Origin: Kaistella palustris DSM 21579
Lineage (GTDB): Bacteria > Bacteroidota > Bacteroidia > Flavobacteriales > Weeksellaceae
Reading direction: 5' to 3'
NCBI RefSeq assembly: GCF_000422265.1
Contig: NZ_KE383812.1
Span: 1-64,000, forward strand
DNA: 64,000 bases
Shown: one piece after another, positions 1 through 8,676 of the stretch
Layout: the number at the start of each line of letters is the position of its first letter
How positions within the stretch are numbered: position 1 is the stretch's first letter
The notes under the pieces: generated by a model
The model's database searches: none
What the model was told of the DNA's origin: nothing
What the model saw: only the letters and a program-made list of their open reading frames with translations
Translations under genes and position numbers: made by a program

Positions 1-251
1 ATCGCTTTTTCGATTTTCCTGCTGGAATAGATATTATCCATATAAGCGTAAACCATTACCTTGAGCATCATCTTGGGATGAAAGCTGGGTTTGCCATCTT
101 TACTATACTCCTCAATGAGCAGTCTCAGATCAAGTTGCTCAATAACCCCATTAACGATGCGAACAGGATGACTTTCCGGAATCAATTCCTCGATTGAGGG
201 CGGGAATAACCAGTTTTGTTGTTGATTATAATCTTTAAATTTAATATTCAT
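1..251 (-). CDS. IS1182 family transposase, N-terminal part (cut by window edge)
   Basis: Translating the minus strand from the ATG at 251-249 gives a protein beginning MNIKFKDYNQQQNWLFPPSI. It continues with a segment containing LIPESHPVRIV and HPKMMLKVMVYAYMDNIYSS. This is the usual N-terminal (DUF772-type) domain of IS1182/IS1380-like DDE transposases, where the phrase 'HP..ML.V..YAY...IYSSR.IE' recurs. About 83 codons are present and the DDE catalytic core lies outside the window. The reading frame is open throughout, so there is no sign of decay in the visible part. Confidence 0.85.
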   Translation of the reverse strand, partial: MNIKFKDYNQQQNWLFPPSIEELIPESHPVRIVNGVIEQLDLRLLIEEYSKDGKPSFHPKMMLKVMVYAYMDNIYSSRKIEKA

Positions 252-353
252 ATCATTGATTATCAATACTTAAAGATACAAAACAACTATAAAATAGACA
301 ATACTTTGCAAAAAAAATCACAAAAAAACCGCCTCAGTTTTGAGACGGCTTCT
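1..353 (-). mobile_element. Partial IS1182-like insertion sequence, 5' end
   Basis: The first 251 bases encode the N-terminus of a transposase on the minus strand. The stretch up to about 353 is its short upstream region. It ends in a hairpin (stem arms about 329-336 and 341-348) whose outer arm reads inward as GAAGCCGTCTCAAAAC. IS1182-like elements of Bacteroidetes often end in similar GTCTCAAAA inverted repeats (from memory), so the IS boundary is placed near 353. The other end lies outside the window, so the boundary cannot be confirmed here. Confidence 0.5.
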
Positions 354-359
354 TTTTTT
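329..359. terminator. Hairpin near the IS end, terminator-like
   Basis: An 8-bp stem (CCGCCTCA / TGAGACGG, one mismatch) with loop GTTT is flanked by an A-run on the left and a T-run on the right. It can therefore terminate in both directions. It probably protects the transposase gene from outside transcription and insulates the genes to its right. Confidence 0.6.
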
Positions 360-394
360 ATGCTTTTTACTTAAAGTTTTTACTGCTGCAATAT

Positions 395-411
395 TTGGCA
401 AACGCTTTGCC
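395..411 (+). promoter_or_regulatory. Sigma54-like promoter candidate
   Basis: TTTGGCAAACGCTTTGC has the -24 GG (397-398) and -12 GC (409-410) separated by exactly ten bases, close to the consensus TTGGCAC-N5-TTGC. A start about 12 bases downstream would leave a leader of about 45 bases before the ATG at 469. The core is also an inverted repeat (GGCAAA CGC TTTGCC), so an operator or hairpin is an alternative. Confidence 0.4.
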
Positions 412-468
412 GCATAAATTAGCGTCTACTTAAAGACCGCGAAATTCTTAACAATAAAAAATAAAATT

Positions 469-666
469 ATGAATGCTCCCTCACAAAACAAACAGCTCAA
501 AGATTCGGAAATCCAGAAACAGAATCAGGATCTCCCAAACATTCCCGCTTCATCAGAAAAAATAAAAACCGGAAACGCTGCGGATGAACAGATACAGCAC
601 ACCTCCCAGCTCCAAAAAGACGGCAAAACCGAAAACACCGAAAAAAATCCTAAACAGCATCGGTGA
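469..666 (+). CDS. Small hydrophilic protein of unknown function
   Basis: A 65-residue ORF begins at an ATG in an A-rich context (AATAAAATTATG), typical of Bacteroidetes starts. The product is almost entirely polar (many Gln, Lys, Asn, Glu), with no signal peptide, membrane segment or recognised domain, and is likely disordered. It precedes a general-stress-like gene on the same strand by 104 bp and may share the promoter candidate near 400. The opposite strand also has an ORF here, but with no better start. The gene is plausible rather than certain, and no function can be assigned. Confidence 0.5.
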   Translation: MNAPSQNKQLKDSEIQKQNQDLPNIPASSEKIKTGNAADEQIQHTSQLQKDGKTENTEKNPKQHR

Positions 667-770
667 GCCCATACTGTTAAAGTATTTTAAAGTTTCTCTG
701 GTCATGTGTTTCTGCCACAGTTTTTGATTGTAAACACGCATCACATCAATATTAACTAAAAATATAAATT

Positions 771-1280
771 ATGTCTTACACCATTGTGGGAATGTTCCCA
801 ACCCCCGAAGAAGCAGATAAAGCCTCAGATAAATTAGACAGCGCAGGTTTCAAGAAAGAAGATTACCATGTCTCCCGCCATAACACCACGGGCGAATATG
901 ACGCGGCAAAAGGTTACGATTACGAGGAAGATAAAAAAACAGGCGAATTCTGGAACTGGCTTTTTGGAGATGACGAAGATGACAAAAACCGCTACAGCTA
1001 CGCCGGAACCAAAAGCAACCTTGTCACTGTTTATACGGATGATCTGGACCGCGCTGAAAAAGCCCGTGATATAATGAACGATCAGGGCGCCATCAATGTC
1101 AATGATTTTACCAAAGACAGATATGAGTCAAACACCAAGGTGAGCGCCGAAGAAAAAGCCAGGATCATCGCAAAAGCAAAAAACAACCTGTATTTCACGG
1201 AGGAAACACGAAATTATAAGACCCGGCCACGTGGCATGGATTCCGATATGGACAGTCAGGGCGACAACAACACTTTCTAA
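771..1280 (+). CDS. General stress protein, YflT/GSP17M-like domain
   Basis: The 169-residue acidic soluble protein begins MSYTIVGMFPTPEEADKASD. It continues with LDSAGFKKEDYHVS and, after an acidic Tyr-rich linker containing FWNWLFGDDEDD, a second half with VTVYTDDLDRAEKARDIM. This is the ferredoxin-like 'heat-induced stress / general stress 17M' fold: a short beta strand, a helix carrying 'EEAD.A...L...GF', then a second strand. In flavobacteria such proteins are often linked to osmotic, desiccation or oxidative stress, which is an inference here. The start is an ATG preceded by AAATATAAATT, and a terminator hairpin follows immediately. The small hydrophilic gene upstream may be co-transcribed. 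Confidence 0.75.
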   Translation: MSYTIVGMFPTPEEADKASDKLDSAGFKKEDYHVSRHNTTGEYDAAKGYDYEEDKKTGEFWNWLFGDDEDDKNRYSYAGTKSNLVTVYTDDLDRAEKARDIMNDQGAINVNDFTKDRYESNTKVSAEEKARIIAKAKNNLYFTEETRNYKTRPRGMDSDMDSQGDNNTF

Positions 1281-1292
1281 ATTCAGCAACTG

Positions 1293-1324
1293 CGGCTTCA
1301 AAAAATTTGAGGCCGTATTTTTTT
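1293..1324 (+). terminator. Rho-independent terminator after the stress gene
   Basis: A ten-pair stem (CGGCTTCAAA / TTTGAGGCCG, one G-T wobble) has loop AAA and is followed by TATTTTTTT. It lies 12 bases after the stop codon at 1280. Confidence 0.85.
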
Positions 1325-1364
1325 GGAGCACCGAGGGTACGTATCTTTCCACTGGTACGCCTGC

Positions 1365-1440
1365 TCTCCACTACAATTTTTTCTGCCAGCGCTCTGGCGC
1401 TGTCAAAAAAAGATTTTCGTTTCGATCAGGGCTAAAACTT
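1365..1440 (+). repeat. Structured intergenic element, copy 1
   Basis: CTCTCCACTACAATTTTTT leads into the perfect six-pair palindrome CAGCGC-TCTG-GCGCTG. The flanking T-run and A-run extend the stem. CGTTTCGATCAGGGC follows. The order 'TCCACT - palindrome - CGTTxCxATC' recurs, diverged and inverted, in the 8677-8792 element. Because the T-run precedes and the A-run follows the palindrome, it is not a normal terminator on either strand. The remaining bases of the 1281-1575 spacer show no gene. Confidence 0.45.
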
Positions 1441-1542
1441 CAGTATTGTTTTCTCCGGCAGGATATTTTTTACGAATTTTCTGTATTTAATTTATTGCAA
1501 AAAAACCTTGTAGCATTAAAATAAGATTTCATAGAAAAACCT

Positions 1543-1550
1543 TATTTTTG
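1543..1550 (+). promoter_or_regulatory. Promoter -7 box for thrS-infC
   Basis: TATTTTTG matches the Bacteroidetes -7 consensus TAnnTTTG, 25 bases before the thrS ATG. No clear TTG -33 box lies at the usual 19-22 bp spacing. Confidence 0.55.
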
Positions 1551-1575
1551 CATCTTACCACTTTTTAAAATCATA

Positions 1576-3495
1576 ATGATAAAGATTACTCTTCCCGACG
1601 GAAGCATCCGGGAGTTCGAAGGTGCGGTTACGCCGCTTGAAGTCGCAAGATCAATCAGCGAAGGATTGGCAAGAAATACAATATCTGCCGTGCTCAACGG
1701 AACGCAGGTTGAAATTACTACGCCGATCACCGGGGATGCTACGCTTCAGCTTCTGACCTGGAATGATGATCTTGGCAAAAAAGCTTTCTGGCATTCCTCT
1801 GCGCACCTTCTGGCGCAGGCGATCATGGAATTTTATCCGCAGGCCAAGCTGACTATAGGACCGGCGATTGAGCAGGGTTTTTATTACGATGTAGATTTCG
1901 GCGATGAGGTACTTTCCGAAAAAGATTTTGAAAAGATCGAGAAAAAAATGCTCGAGAACGCCAAAAAGAACACCACCTTCAGTTTATATCCCGTGTCCAA
2001 AGCAGATGCGCTGAAGGAGTATGCCGACAATCCATATAAAACAGAACTCATCACCAACCTCAACGATGGTGAGATTACTTTTTGTACCCACGACAATTTC
2101 ACAGATCTCTGCCGTGGCGGCCACATTCCGGCAACAGGAATTGTAAAAGCCGTAAAAATCCTCAACGCTGCCGGTGCTTACTGGCGCGGTGACGAAAAAA
2201 ATAAGCAGCTCACACGTGTGTACGGCATCTCCTTCCCGAAACAAAAAGATCTTACCGAATATCTGGAAAGACTGGAAGAAGCCAAGCGACGCGACCACAG
2301 AAAACTCGGCAAAGAGTTAGGCATATTTGCTTTCTCGGAAAAAGTGGGTGCCGGCCTGCCGCTTTGGTTGCCAAAAGGAACTGCATTAAGAAAAAAACTT
2401 GAAGAATTTCTGTCCGCCGCCCAAAAGAAATCCGGCTACGAATTTGTGATGACGCCTCATATTGGGGCAAAAGAACTTTACGTAACCTCCGGCCACTGGG
2501 ATAAATATGGTGCCGACAGTTTCCAGCCGATCAAAACACCAAATGAAGGCGAGGAGTTTATGCTGAAGCCAATGAACTGCCCGCACCACTGCGAAATCTA
2601 TAAAGTTGGTCAGTGGTCGTACAAAGACCTGCCAAAGCGGTTTGCAGAATTTGGAACGGTCTACCGGTACGAGCAGTCCGGTGAACTTCATGGTTTGACA
2701 AGAGTCCGCGGATTTACACAGGACGATGCTCATATTTTCTGCACGCCGGATCAGCTGCTTGCTGAATTTGAAAATGTGATCGATCTTACACTTTATGTAT
2801 TTGAGTCGCTGGGCTTTGAAGATTTTGTTACCCAGGTCTCACTGAGAGATCCGGAGAAAAAAGAAAAATATATCGGCAGCGACGAAAACTGGAAAAAGGC
2901 TGAAGATGCCATAGTTCAGGCGGCCAAAAAGAAAGGTCTCAACTATGTGATCGAATATGGCGAAGCTGCTTTTTACGGTCCGAAACTGGATTTTATGGTA
3001 AAGGATGCGCTGGGACGACGTTGGCAGCTTGGTACGATCCAGGTGGATTATAATCTGCCGGAACGTTTCGATCTTTGGTACACAGGCAGCGACGGCGAAA
3101 AACACAGACCGGTCATGATCCACCGCGCACCGTTTGGTTCTATGGAGCGCTTTATAGCAATACTTTTGGAGAATACAGCCGGTGATTTCCCGCTTTGGCT
3201 CGCTCCCGATCAGTTTATCATTTTGCCTATTAGCGAAAAATATGTGGATTATGCAAAAAAAGTTTCACAATTGCTGGAAAATCACGATATTTGCGGCTTG
3301 ATCGATGAGCGAAATGAGAAAACCGGTAAGAAAATCCGGGATGCAGAAATGCAGAAACTGCCGTTTATGCTGATAGTTGGTGAAAACGAAGAAGCCAATA
3401 TCACAGTATCGGTTCGCCGTCGTGGTCAGGGCGATCTTGGTGAAATGAGTATAGAAGATTTCATTAATTATTTTAAAAAAGAAGCCACGATATAA
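1576..3495 (+). CDS. thrS: Threonine--tRNA ligase
   Basis: ThrRS charges tRNA-Thr in the cytoplasm. The 639-residue length is normal for the full-size bacterial enzyme. The order is a TGS domain (about 1-60), the editing/SAD domain with HSSAH (His73, His77) and CRGGH (near 182-186), the class II catalytic core from about 245, and a C-terminal anticodon-binding domain (about 540-639, ending in the [11 protein letters not shown] block). Zn ligands are visible: Cys in MNCPHHC, His in DDAHIF and His in [11 protein letters not shown] (motif 3, about 515). Motif 2 is [15 protein letters not shown]. infC follows after 30 bp on the same strand, the standard arrangement. Confidence 0.98.
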   Translation: MIKITLPDGSIREFEGAVTPLEVARSISEGLARNTISAVLNGTQVEITTPITGDATLQLLTWNDDLGKKAFWHSSAHLLAQAIMEFYPQAKLTIGPAIEQGFYYDVDFGDEVLSEKDFEKIEKKMLENAKKNTTFSLYPVSKADALKEYADNPYKTELITNLNDGEITFCTHDNFTDLCRGGHIPATGIVKAVKILNAAGAYWRGDEKNKQLTRVYGISFPKQKDLTEYLERLEEAKRRDHRKLGKELGIFAFSEKVGAGLPLWLPKGTALRKKLEEFLSAAQKKSGYEFVMTPHIGAKELYVTSGHWDKYGADSFQPIKTPNEGEEFMLKPMNCPHHCEIYKVGQWSYKDLPKRFAEFGTVYRYEQSGELHGLTRVRGFTQDDAHIFCTPDQLLAEFENVIDLTLYVFESLGFEDFVTQVSLRDPEKKEKYIGSDENWKKAEDAIVQAAKKKGLNYVIEYGEAAFYGPKLDFMVKDALGRRWQLGTIQVDYNLPERFDLWYTGSDGEKHRPVMIHRAPFGSMERFIAILLENTAGDFPLWLAPDQFIILPISEKYVDYAKKVSQLLENHDICGLIDERNEKTGKKIRDAEMQKLPFMLIVGENEEANITVSVRRRGQGDLGEMSIEDFINYFKKEATI

Positions 3496-3525
3496 TTGGA
3501 TATTTAACAACTTAAATTAAACACC

Positions 3526-4089
3526 ATAGCACAGAAATTTCATTACAGAGGAAGAGGTCCACAGCGACGCGTACAGGAGGATTTGCATCAGATCAACGAT
3601 AAGATCCGCGCCAGAGAGGTACGTCTCGTAGGTGATAACGTAGAACCGGGCGTATATCCTTTAGCAAAAGCGCTGGAAATTGCAAAAGATCAGGATCTTG
3701 ATCTTGTGGTAATTTCAGATAAAGCAGAACCTTATATTTCCAGGATTCTGGATTATAAAAAGTTCCTTTATGAGCAGAAAAAAAAGCAGAAAGAACTTAA
3801 AGCCAAACAGGTAAAAGTCGTTGTAAAAGAAATCCGTTTCGGGCCGCAGACCGATGAGCACGATTACGAGTTTAAAAAGAAACACGCCGAAAAATTCCTC
3901 GAAGAAGGCTCCAAACTGAAAACCTATGTTTTTTTTAAAGGACGTTCGATCATTTTCAAGGATCAGGGAGAAATCCTTCTTTTAAAACTGGCACAGGAAC
4001 TGGAGCATGTCGGAAAAGTTGACCAACTCCCCAAGCTGGAGGGAAAAAGGATGATCATGATGATGAGTCCGAAAAAACCTGCGAAGTAA
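3526..4089 (+). CDS. infC: Translation initiation factor IF-3, likely ATA start
   Basis: IF-3 binds the 30S subunit and checks initiator tRNA and start codon. The conserved core starts at [20 protein letters not shown] and runs to the C-terminal end at about 4089. The only conventional codon at the front is a TTG at 3583, which leaves just three residues before this core. The in-frame sequence upstream is conserved-looking and basic ([18 protein letters not shown]) and begins at an ATA at 3526. The frame is blocked by TAA at 3505-3507, with no ATG, GTG or TTG between. I therefore place the start at ATA 3526, giving 187 residues. infC genes classically use rare starts (AUU in E. coli) for autoregulation; ATA here is an inference. 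Confidence 0.85.
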   Translation: MAQKFHYRGRGPQRRVQEDLHQINDKIRAREVRLVGDNVEPGVYPLAKALEIAKDQDLDLVVISDKAEPYISRILDYKKFLYEQKKKQKELKAKQVKVVVKEIRFGPQTDEHDYEFKKKHAEKFLEEGSKLKTYVFFKGRSIIFKDQGEILLLKLAQELEHVGKVDQLPKLEGKRMIMMMSPKKPAK

Positions 4090-4134
4090 TTTAGAATATA
4101 AAATGTACGTAAATACTGCATTTAACTAATAGAA

Positions 4135-4159
4135 AGAGACTGATGCAGTCTCTTTTTTT
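4135..4159 (+). terminator. Terminator after infC
   Basis: A perfect seven-pair stem AGAGACT / AGTCTCT with loop GATGC is followed by seven T. It ends the thrS-infC unit instead of letting it run into rpmI-rplT. Confidence 0.9.
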
Positions 4160-4198
4160 ATGACTTGTTTGTAGCTCGCAGGTGAATTTCTATGATCC

Positions 4199-5458
4199 GT
4201 GCCTTTAACATTACATAAACTTAAAAAAAATCAAAGCGTGTTTAATTATTATAAAAGCTTTCTCTTTATACTGTCTACGACGGCGACCTGCATAGTCAGC
4301 GCACAGATAAATACGTCAGAATACACCGCTGGGACACTCGCTACAAAAGAATGCGCTGCAATTCCGGGAAAAACCATGGGACAGAAAATGGAAAGTCTTC
4401 TGTTCTGGTCCCAGGCTGAAAAAGAGCGGCGCTTCCCACAGATGTACCGGATTTTCCCAAGTTTGCAGGTACAGACCGGCGATAAAGTTTTTCCTTTGAA
4501 AAAAGGCAGAGATATACGCAATCTTCTGCCAGCCGATTATCTGAAAAAGTATGTAACGGACAATCACATCACGGGTATTGTTGTTCTGCAAAACGGCAAA
4601 GTGCAGCTCGAAGTTTATGGAGCTGAATCCAACCGCCAAACAAAATGGACCTCCTTTTCGGTGGCAAAATCTGTAACTTCCATGCTTCTGGGTGCAGCAC
4701 TGAAAGACGGTTCGGTTAAAAGCCTGGATGATCCACTTTCCAAATATATCGCCGCACTGCAAAATGTGGATTATGGGAAAGTAACCGTGCGCCAACTGTT
4801 GACAATGACGTCGGGAATCGCCTGGAATGAGGATTACGCCGACGAAAACTCAGATGTGGCAAGTATGTACCGCCAGCCTTGTATTGGTAAAGAAGCGCAT
4901 ATTGTATCTTACATGAAAAATCTACCTGCCGCGCACGAGCCGGGAACAGTCTGGAATTACAGCACCGGCGAAACCGATTTACTGGGAATTTTAATTGAGG
5001 AAGCGACGGGGAAATCACTGGCATCTTACCTTTCAGAAAAAATCTGGAAACCCTGGGGCATGGAGTCCAGCGCGTTTTGGCTGGCAGACGAATGCAGCGG
5101 TGGTAATTTTGGTGGCAGTGGCCTTTCCGCTACAGTCAGGGATTTTGCACGGTTAGGAACGGTAATGCTTTTTCGCGATGAAAACGGCCACCACCCTTTC
5201 TTCGCTGATGAATATGTGCAGAACGCGGTTTCGCTCCTACAACCGACCGGAACAGGCGGCAGCGGATACGGATATCTCTGGTGGCGAAATGCAGATGGCA
5301 GTTACGCAGCTTTTGGAATTTTCGGTCAGATGATTTACATCAATCCCAAAACAAACGTGGTAATCGCGCAGATAGCGGCCTGGCCATCTGCCGGTTCCAG
5401 AGAACTTTCAGCGAAAAGAAGTGAATTTATAAAAGCAGTTGAGAAAGCTTTGCAATAA
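4199..5458 (+). CDS. Secreted serine hydrolase, beta-lactamase class C / esterase-like
   Basis: The 419-residue product has an N-terminal export signal ending around TTATCIVSAQ. The mature part shows the class C beta-lactamase/DD-peptidase-like fold. The SxxK motif is SVAK (about residue 154, in TSFSVAKSVTSMLLG) and the second motif is YST (about 252, in WNYSTGETDLLG). RQLLTMTSGIAW is also typical. The usual KTG is replaced near the C-terminus by a loop around GIFGQMIYINP (HxG-like position), as in esterase and 6-aminohexanoate-dimer-hydrolase relatives. The substrate is unknown. The annotated start is GTG at 4199; a second GTG at 4238 would give a shorter, more typical 22-residue signal. It belongs to the block separating infC from rpmI. 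Confidence 0.85.
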   Translation: MPLTLHKLKKNQSVFNYYKSFLFILSTTATCIVSAQINTSEYTAGTLATKECAAIPGKTMGQKMESLLFWSQAEKERRFPQMYRIFPSLQVQTGDKVFPLKKGRDIRNLLPADYLKKYVTDNHITGIVVLQNGKVQLEVYGAESNRQTKWTSFSVAKSVTSMLLGAALKDGSVKSLDDPLSKYIAALQNVDYGKVTVRQLLTMTSGIAWNEDYADENSDVASMYRQPCIGKEAHIVSYMKNLPAAHEPGTVWNYSTGETDLLGILIEEATGKSLASYLSEKIWKPWGMESSAFWLADECSGGNFGGSGLSATVRDFARLGTVMLFRDENGHHPFFADEYVQNAVSLLQPTGTGGSGYGYLWWRNADGSYAAFGIFGQMIYINPKTNVVIAQIAAWPSAGSRELSAKRSEFIKAVEKALQ

Positions 5459-5492
5459 AAATTTTCTTTTCACCGCCTAACGGAAAGCACTA

Positions 5493-7682
5493 TCAATCCT
5501 CGGAATTATCTCCGTCTCCCATCCCGCTTAAGTATTTTAAGTAAGCATCATACTGCTCCAGCACATCGTCAATTACCTGTTGCCGCGTCAGTCCCATCAG
5601 GTCGTAGCCACCGGAGCCTGTTTGGGTAGTGACCTCAAGACGGTAATATACATCGGTATCCGCAGCCATTTTACCGCTGAAGGTCGGTGTTGGTGTCGCT
5701 ACCATTGCCACCTGATAATAAAAATCATGAAGGTTGTCGGTCGATACACGAAGTAAAGGACCTGACGGCCGGCTGGGATCGATCGTTGATACGCCGTGAT
5801 CGTGATCTGCGTTTTGCCGCTCGGCCTCGTAGCCCTGACCGCGAAATTCCGCCGCCACATCATCCAGCGCGGGCCGAACCACACGCTCCAGGAATTGTAC
5901 AGCCTCACGTTTTGAAGCATAAGTCAGCATTTTACCCAAACGCTGCTTCCAGGTACGCTCCGGAACGTGACCTCCACTGGGCGTAATCGTGGAGCGTCGC
6001 AGCGTTCTGCCTTCCTGTTCTGCACGCTCTATCCGCAGTGCTTTGTAAAACGAAAACATGACCAGATACGCGATAACCGTCACAGGAAGTGCGAAAATCA
6101 AGGTGGCATATTCCATGGTAATTACGCCGCCAGCCAGCAGCATAGCGATCGTCAGCACAGCAGTTAACACCGCCCAGAAAATCCGCAGCCACTTGGGCCC
6201 ATCTTCACTTGGGTCCGGGATTGAGGCAGAAAAATTTGACATTACCATCGCTCCCGAGTTGGCACTGGTGATATAAAACAGCAGCCCGGAAAAAGTCGCG
6301 AGACCGATTAAAAACATCGGTGCGGGAAACATACTGAGCAACGCGTACCAGCCGTGTTCAGGACTGTTCATTGCAAGTTCGGCGAATTCGGTGTTGCCGT
6401 GAAGCACTTCATACAGAGCAGAATTGCCAAAAAAAGACACAATGATAAAATCACAAAGTACAGGAACTGTAATTGCCGCGATTACAAACTCACGCAAAGT
6501 CCTTCCCCGGGAAATCCGCGCCAGAAACACGCCGACAAAAGGTCCCCAGGCTAACCAGAATGCCCAGAAAAACAGTGTCCAACTTCCCATCCATTCGCTG
6601 CTGTCGGGCACATAAGCAAAAGTTTTAAACATCCTTGAGGGCAGCGTAACTATGAAATGGCCAATATTCTCGACAAGTCCATTGAGCAAAAAAGCGGTTT
6701 GGCCTGCGATGAGAATAAATGCCATCATGGCCACAGCACTCCAGAGATTAAGCTCGGAAATCCAGCGTATTCCCCGGTCGACACCGGAAGTTGTAGCAGC
6801 AATCGTTAAGATTACAGCTCCCACAACAAGCGCAATCTGCAGGGTCAGACCTTCTTTAAAACCAAAAAGCTCCGAAAATCCTACATTCAGCAACACCACA
6901 CCAATTCCCATGGTAGTCGCCACGCCGAACACAGTTCCCACAAGTGCAATGGTGCTGATGCCGTGTCCCAATGAACCTTTGACCCGTTTACCAAATAGCG
7001 GATAAAGTGCCGCGCGGATCGACAGTGGCAAATCCCAACGGTAGGCAAAGTAACCCATGGCCATACCCAAAAGTGCATATACCGACCACCCGGCAATGCC
7101 GTAATGAAACATGGTCCAGACGACTGCATCCTGCAGAGCGGCGGAGGATCCGGGCTCGCCGGAGGGCGGCTTCAAATATTGAACGACCGGTCCCGTGACC
7201 GAGAAAAACAGCAGGTCGATACCCACGCCTGCGGCAAACAACATGGCCGCCCAGGTACCGAGACCATACTGTGGCCGCGAATCATCAGGGCCCAACCGCA
7301 CGCTTCCTGCCTTTGAAAGTGCCACCCAAATCACAAAGAAAATCACCAGCGCCATGGTGAGTACATAATACCAGCCCAAATTCTCGGCTATCCAGTTGAC
7401 AACCAATTTCATGGTGCCGCCGGCCTCATTCGGCATCAGGATTGCCCAAACGGAAAACGCTGCGATCACGAGCGACGAAATTATCAAAACGCTCCAGTTG
7501 ATTTCGGCGGTTTTGGTTTGCGACAGTTTCTGAGCACCCTTTCCCAAATCGCTTTTTGTTACGGGGACTTCATCTTCAGCCTTATGCGGCTTTACGCTGC
7601 CGCCAAACCTGCTACGCTCAAATCTGGTTTTATGTAAGGGTTTGCTGTCCCGGGCGCTTTGGTTATCTGGCTGCTGACTCAT
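5493..7682 (-). CDS. BCCT family betaine/choline/carnitine transporter
   Basis: The 729-residue membrane protein imports a quaternary ammonium osmolyte (betaine or choline). A hydrophilic N-terminal tail of about 65 residues precedes roughly twelve membrane helices. Family motifs include GPDDSRPQYGLGTWAAMLFAAGVG, MFHYGIAGWSVYALLG and the substrate-box-like WTLFFWAFWLAWGPFVGVFL with RISRGRTLREF. The long cytoplasmic C-terminus (about 560-729) resembles the regulatory tail of proteobacterial BetT-type carriers. By eye the gene is richer in G+C than its neighbours and uses more CTG/GCC codons, which hints at transfer. It is transcribed opposite to its neighbour on the left and has no operon partner. 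The exact substrate cannot be read from sequence. Confidence 0.93.
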   Translation of the reverse strand: MSQQPDNQSARDSKPLHKTRFERSRFGGSVKPHKAEDEVPVTKSDLGKGAQKLSQTKTAEINWSVLIISSLVIAAFSVWAILMPNEAGGTMKLVVNWIAENLGWYYVLTMALVIFFVIWVALSKAGSVRLGPDDSRPQYGLGTWAAMLFAAGVGIDLLFFSVTGPVVQYLKPPSGEPGSSAALQDAVVWTMFHYGIAGWSVYALLGMAMGYFAYRWDLPLSIRAALYPLFGKRVKGSLGHGISTIALVGTVFGVATTMGIGVVLLNVGFSELFGFKEGLTLQIALVVGAVILTIAATTSGVDRGIRWISELNLWSAVAMMAFILIAGQTAFLLNGLVENIGHFIVTLPSRMFKTFAYVPDSSEWMGSWTLFFWAFWLAWGPFVGVFLARISRGRTLREFVIAAITVPVLCDFIIVSFFGNSALYEVLHGNTEFAELAMNSPEHGWYALLSMFPAPMFLIGLATFSGLLFYITSANSGAMVMSNFSASIPDPSEDGPKWLRIFWAVLTAVLTIAMLLAGGVITMEYATLIFALPVTVIAYLVMFSFYKALRIERAEQEGRTLRRSTITPSGGHVPERTWKQRLGKMLTYASKREAVQFLERVVRPALDDVAAEFRGQGYEAERQNADHDHGVSTIDPSRPSGPLLRVSTDNLHDFYYQVAMVATPTPTFSGKMAADTDVYYRLEVTTQTGSGGYDLMGLTRQQVIDDVLEQYDAYLKYLSGMGDGDNSED

Positions 7683-8105
7683 GGGTAGGTACTTATTTAT
7701 TTAAAATAAATTTACAATAAAATATCTTTCTTTTTAATGATGCTAAGGTAGCAGGTTCAACTGTAAAGCGTGTAATTAGCGAAGTAGTAAACAATTGTCA
7801 GGATCACTTTGTAAACTGACCGTAAAAAATGCAGTTTCTTACAAAATTCCCCCAACATTTCCCGGACTGGTTTTCAGTGGAATTATTGAATGAAGATACA
7901 AATTTCTGGGGTGCAAAAAGATGCGGCAAATAACAAAGATTCAAATCCAGCTTAAATCCCAGCCAGAAAAGAAATTTTTTAAGGCAAAATATTCCCCCGG
8001 AATTTGTTGGGCAGAAAAGCTTTTGAGGTTTTTTGCGCCGCGGCTAAAAATATTATTAAGACCGATGACAGAATTGACCTATAAATAAGTTAACGGCTGC
8101 ACTGG
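7683..8105. other. 423-bp spacer with no supported gene
   Basis: This lies between the BCCT start and the DUF2200 stop, both on the minus strand. I see no hairpin with a T-run and no clear TAnnTTTG box. A 34-codon ORF (7829-7933) is present but unsupported. It presumably contains the BCCT promoter. Confidence 0.6.
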
Positions 8106-8483
8106 CTAACTATTTTCTTTAGGTTGTCTTAGAATTTTTTCCATTTTTTTCCCTTTCGCCAATTCATCGACCAGCTTATCCAGACAGCGCGTTTGCCGGG
8201 TTAGCGTGTTTTCGACTTCTTCAATGCGGTAACCACAAATTGTACCGCTGATCAAAGAGGCGTTCCGATTGATTTCTGCTTCTTTAAAAAAAGTTTCGAA
8301 AGTGACTTTGGACTCAATCATTTCCTGAAGTTTTGTTTCATTATAGCCGGTGAGCCATTCAATCACCTGATGTAACTCTTGTTTCGTTCTGCCTTTTTTC
8401 TCGATTTTTGAAAGGTAGTGCGGATAAACAGATCCAAATACCATTTCGGCAATCCGTTTATTGTGTTCGTCGGTAACTTTCAT
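8106..8483 (-). CDS. DUF2200 family protein
   Basis: The 125-residue soluble protein shows the family hallmarks in order: [19 protein letters not shown] (about 16-34), [12 protein letters not shown] (about 36-47), [18 protein letters not shown] and [19 protein letters not shown] (about 98-116). The length is normal for DUF2200. Its biochemical role is unknown, and the family is scattered across bacteria as a single accessory gene. The ATG at 8483 is preceded by a possible -7 box (TATATTTG, minus strand, 8530-8537). It is part of the block between infC and rpmI. Confidence 0.9.
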   Translation of the reverse strand: MKVTDEHNKRIAEMVFGSVYPHYLSKIEKKGRTKQELHQVIEWLTGYNETKLQEMIESKVTFETFFKEAEINRNASLISGTICGYRIEEVENTLTRQTRCLDKLVDELAKGKKMEKILRQPKENS

Positions 8484-8676
8484 ACATTTATTTTTACAGT
8501 GATATATTTAAGCGGGGCCTGCTGACTCTCAAATATAGGAACTATTCAAACCAATTCTTTTATTAGTCCTGAATAATGGGGAATTATTATAAATATTTCC
8601 GGAGAGCTTATTTTGTTTCGTGAAGACATTTCGCGGTGTCTTGCGCGGCGTTAAGTCGCATTAATGAAAAAAATGT

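Noticed and set aside
553-744. Minus-strand ORF with hydrophobic stretch opposite the small gene at 469
   Set aside because: No promoter or start context; hydrophobicity is explained as the complement of a polar, A-rich coding strand.
1231-1524. Plus-strand ORF after the stress gene
   Set aside because: It overlaps the gene end, runs through a terminator and the structured element, and has no protein-like features.
5459-5492. Possible terminator between the convergent hydrolase and BCCT genes
   Set aside because: No stem-loop of adequate length with a T-run was found.
7829-7933. 34-codon ATG ORF in the BCCT-DUF2200 spacer
   Set aside because: Too short, no clear ribosome-binding or promoter signal and no recognisable domain; could be a fragment or chance.
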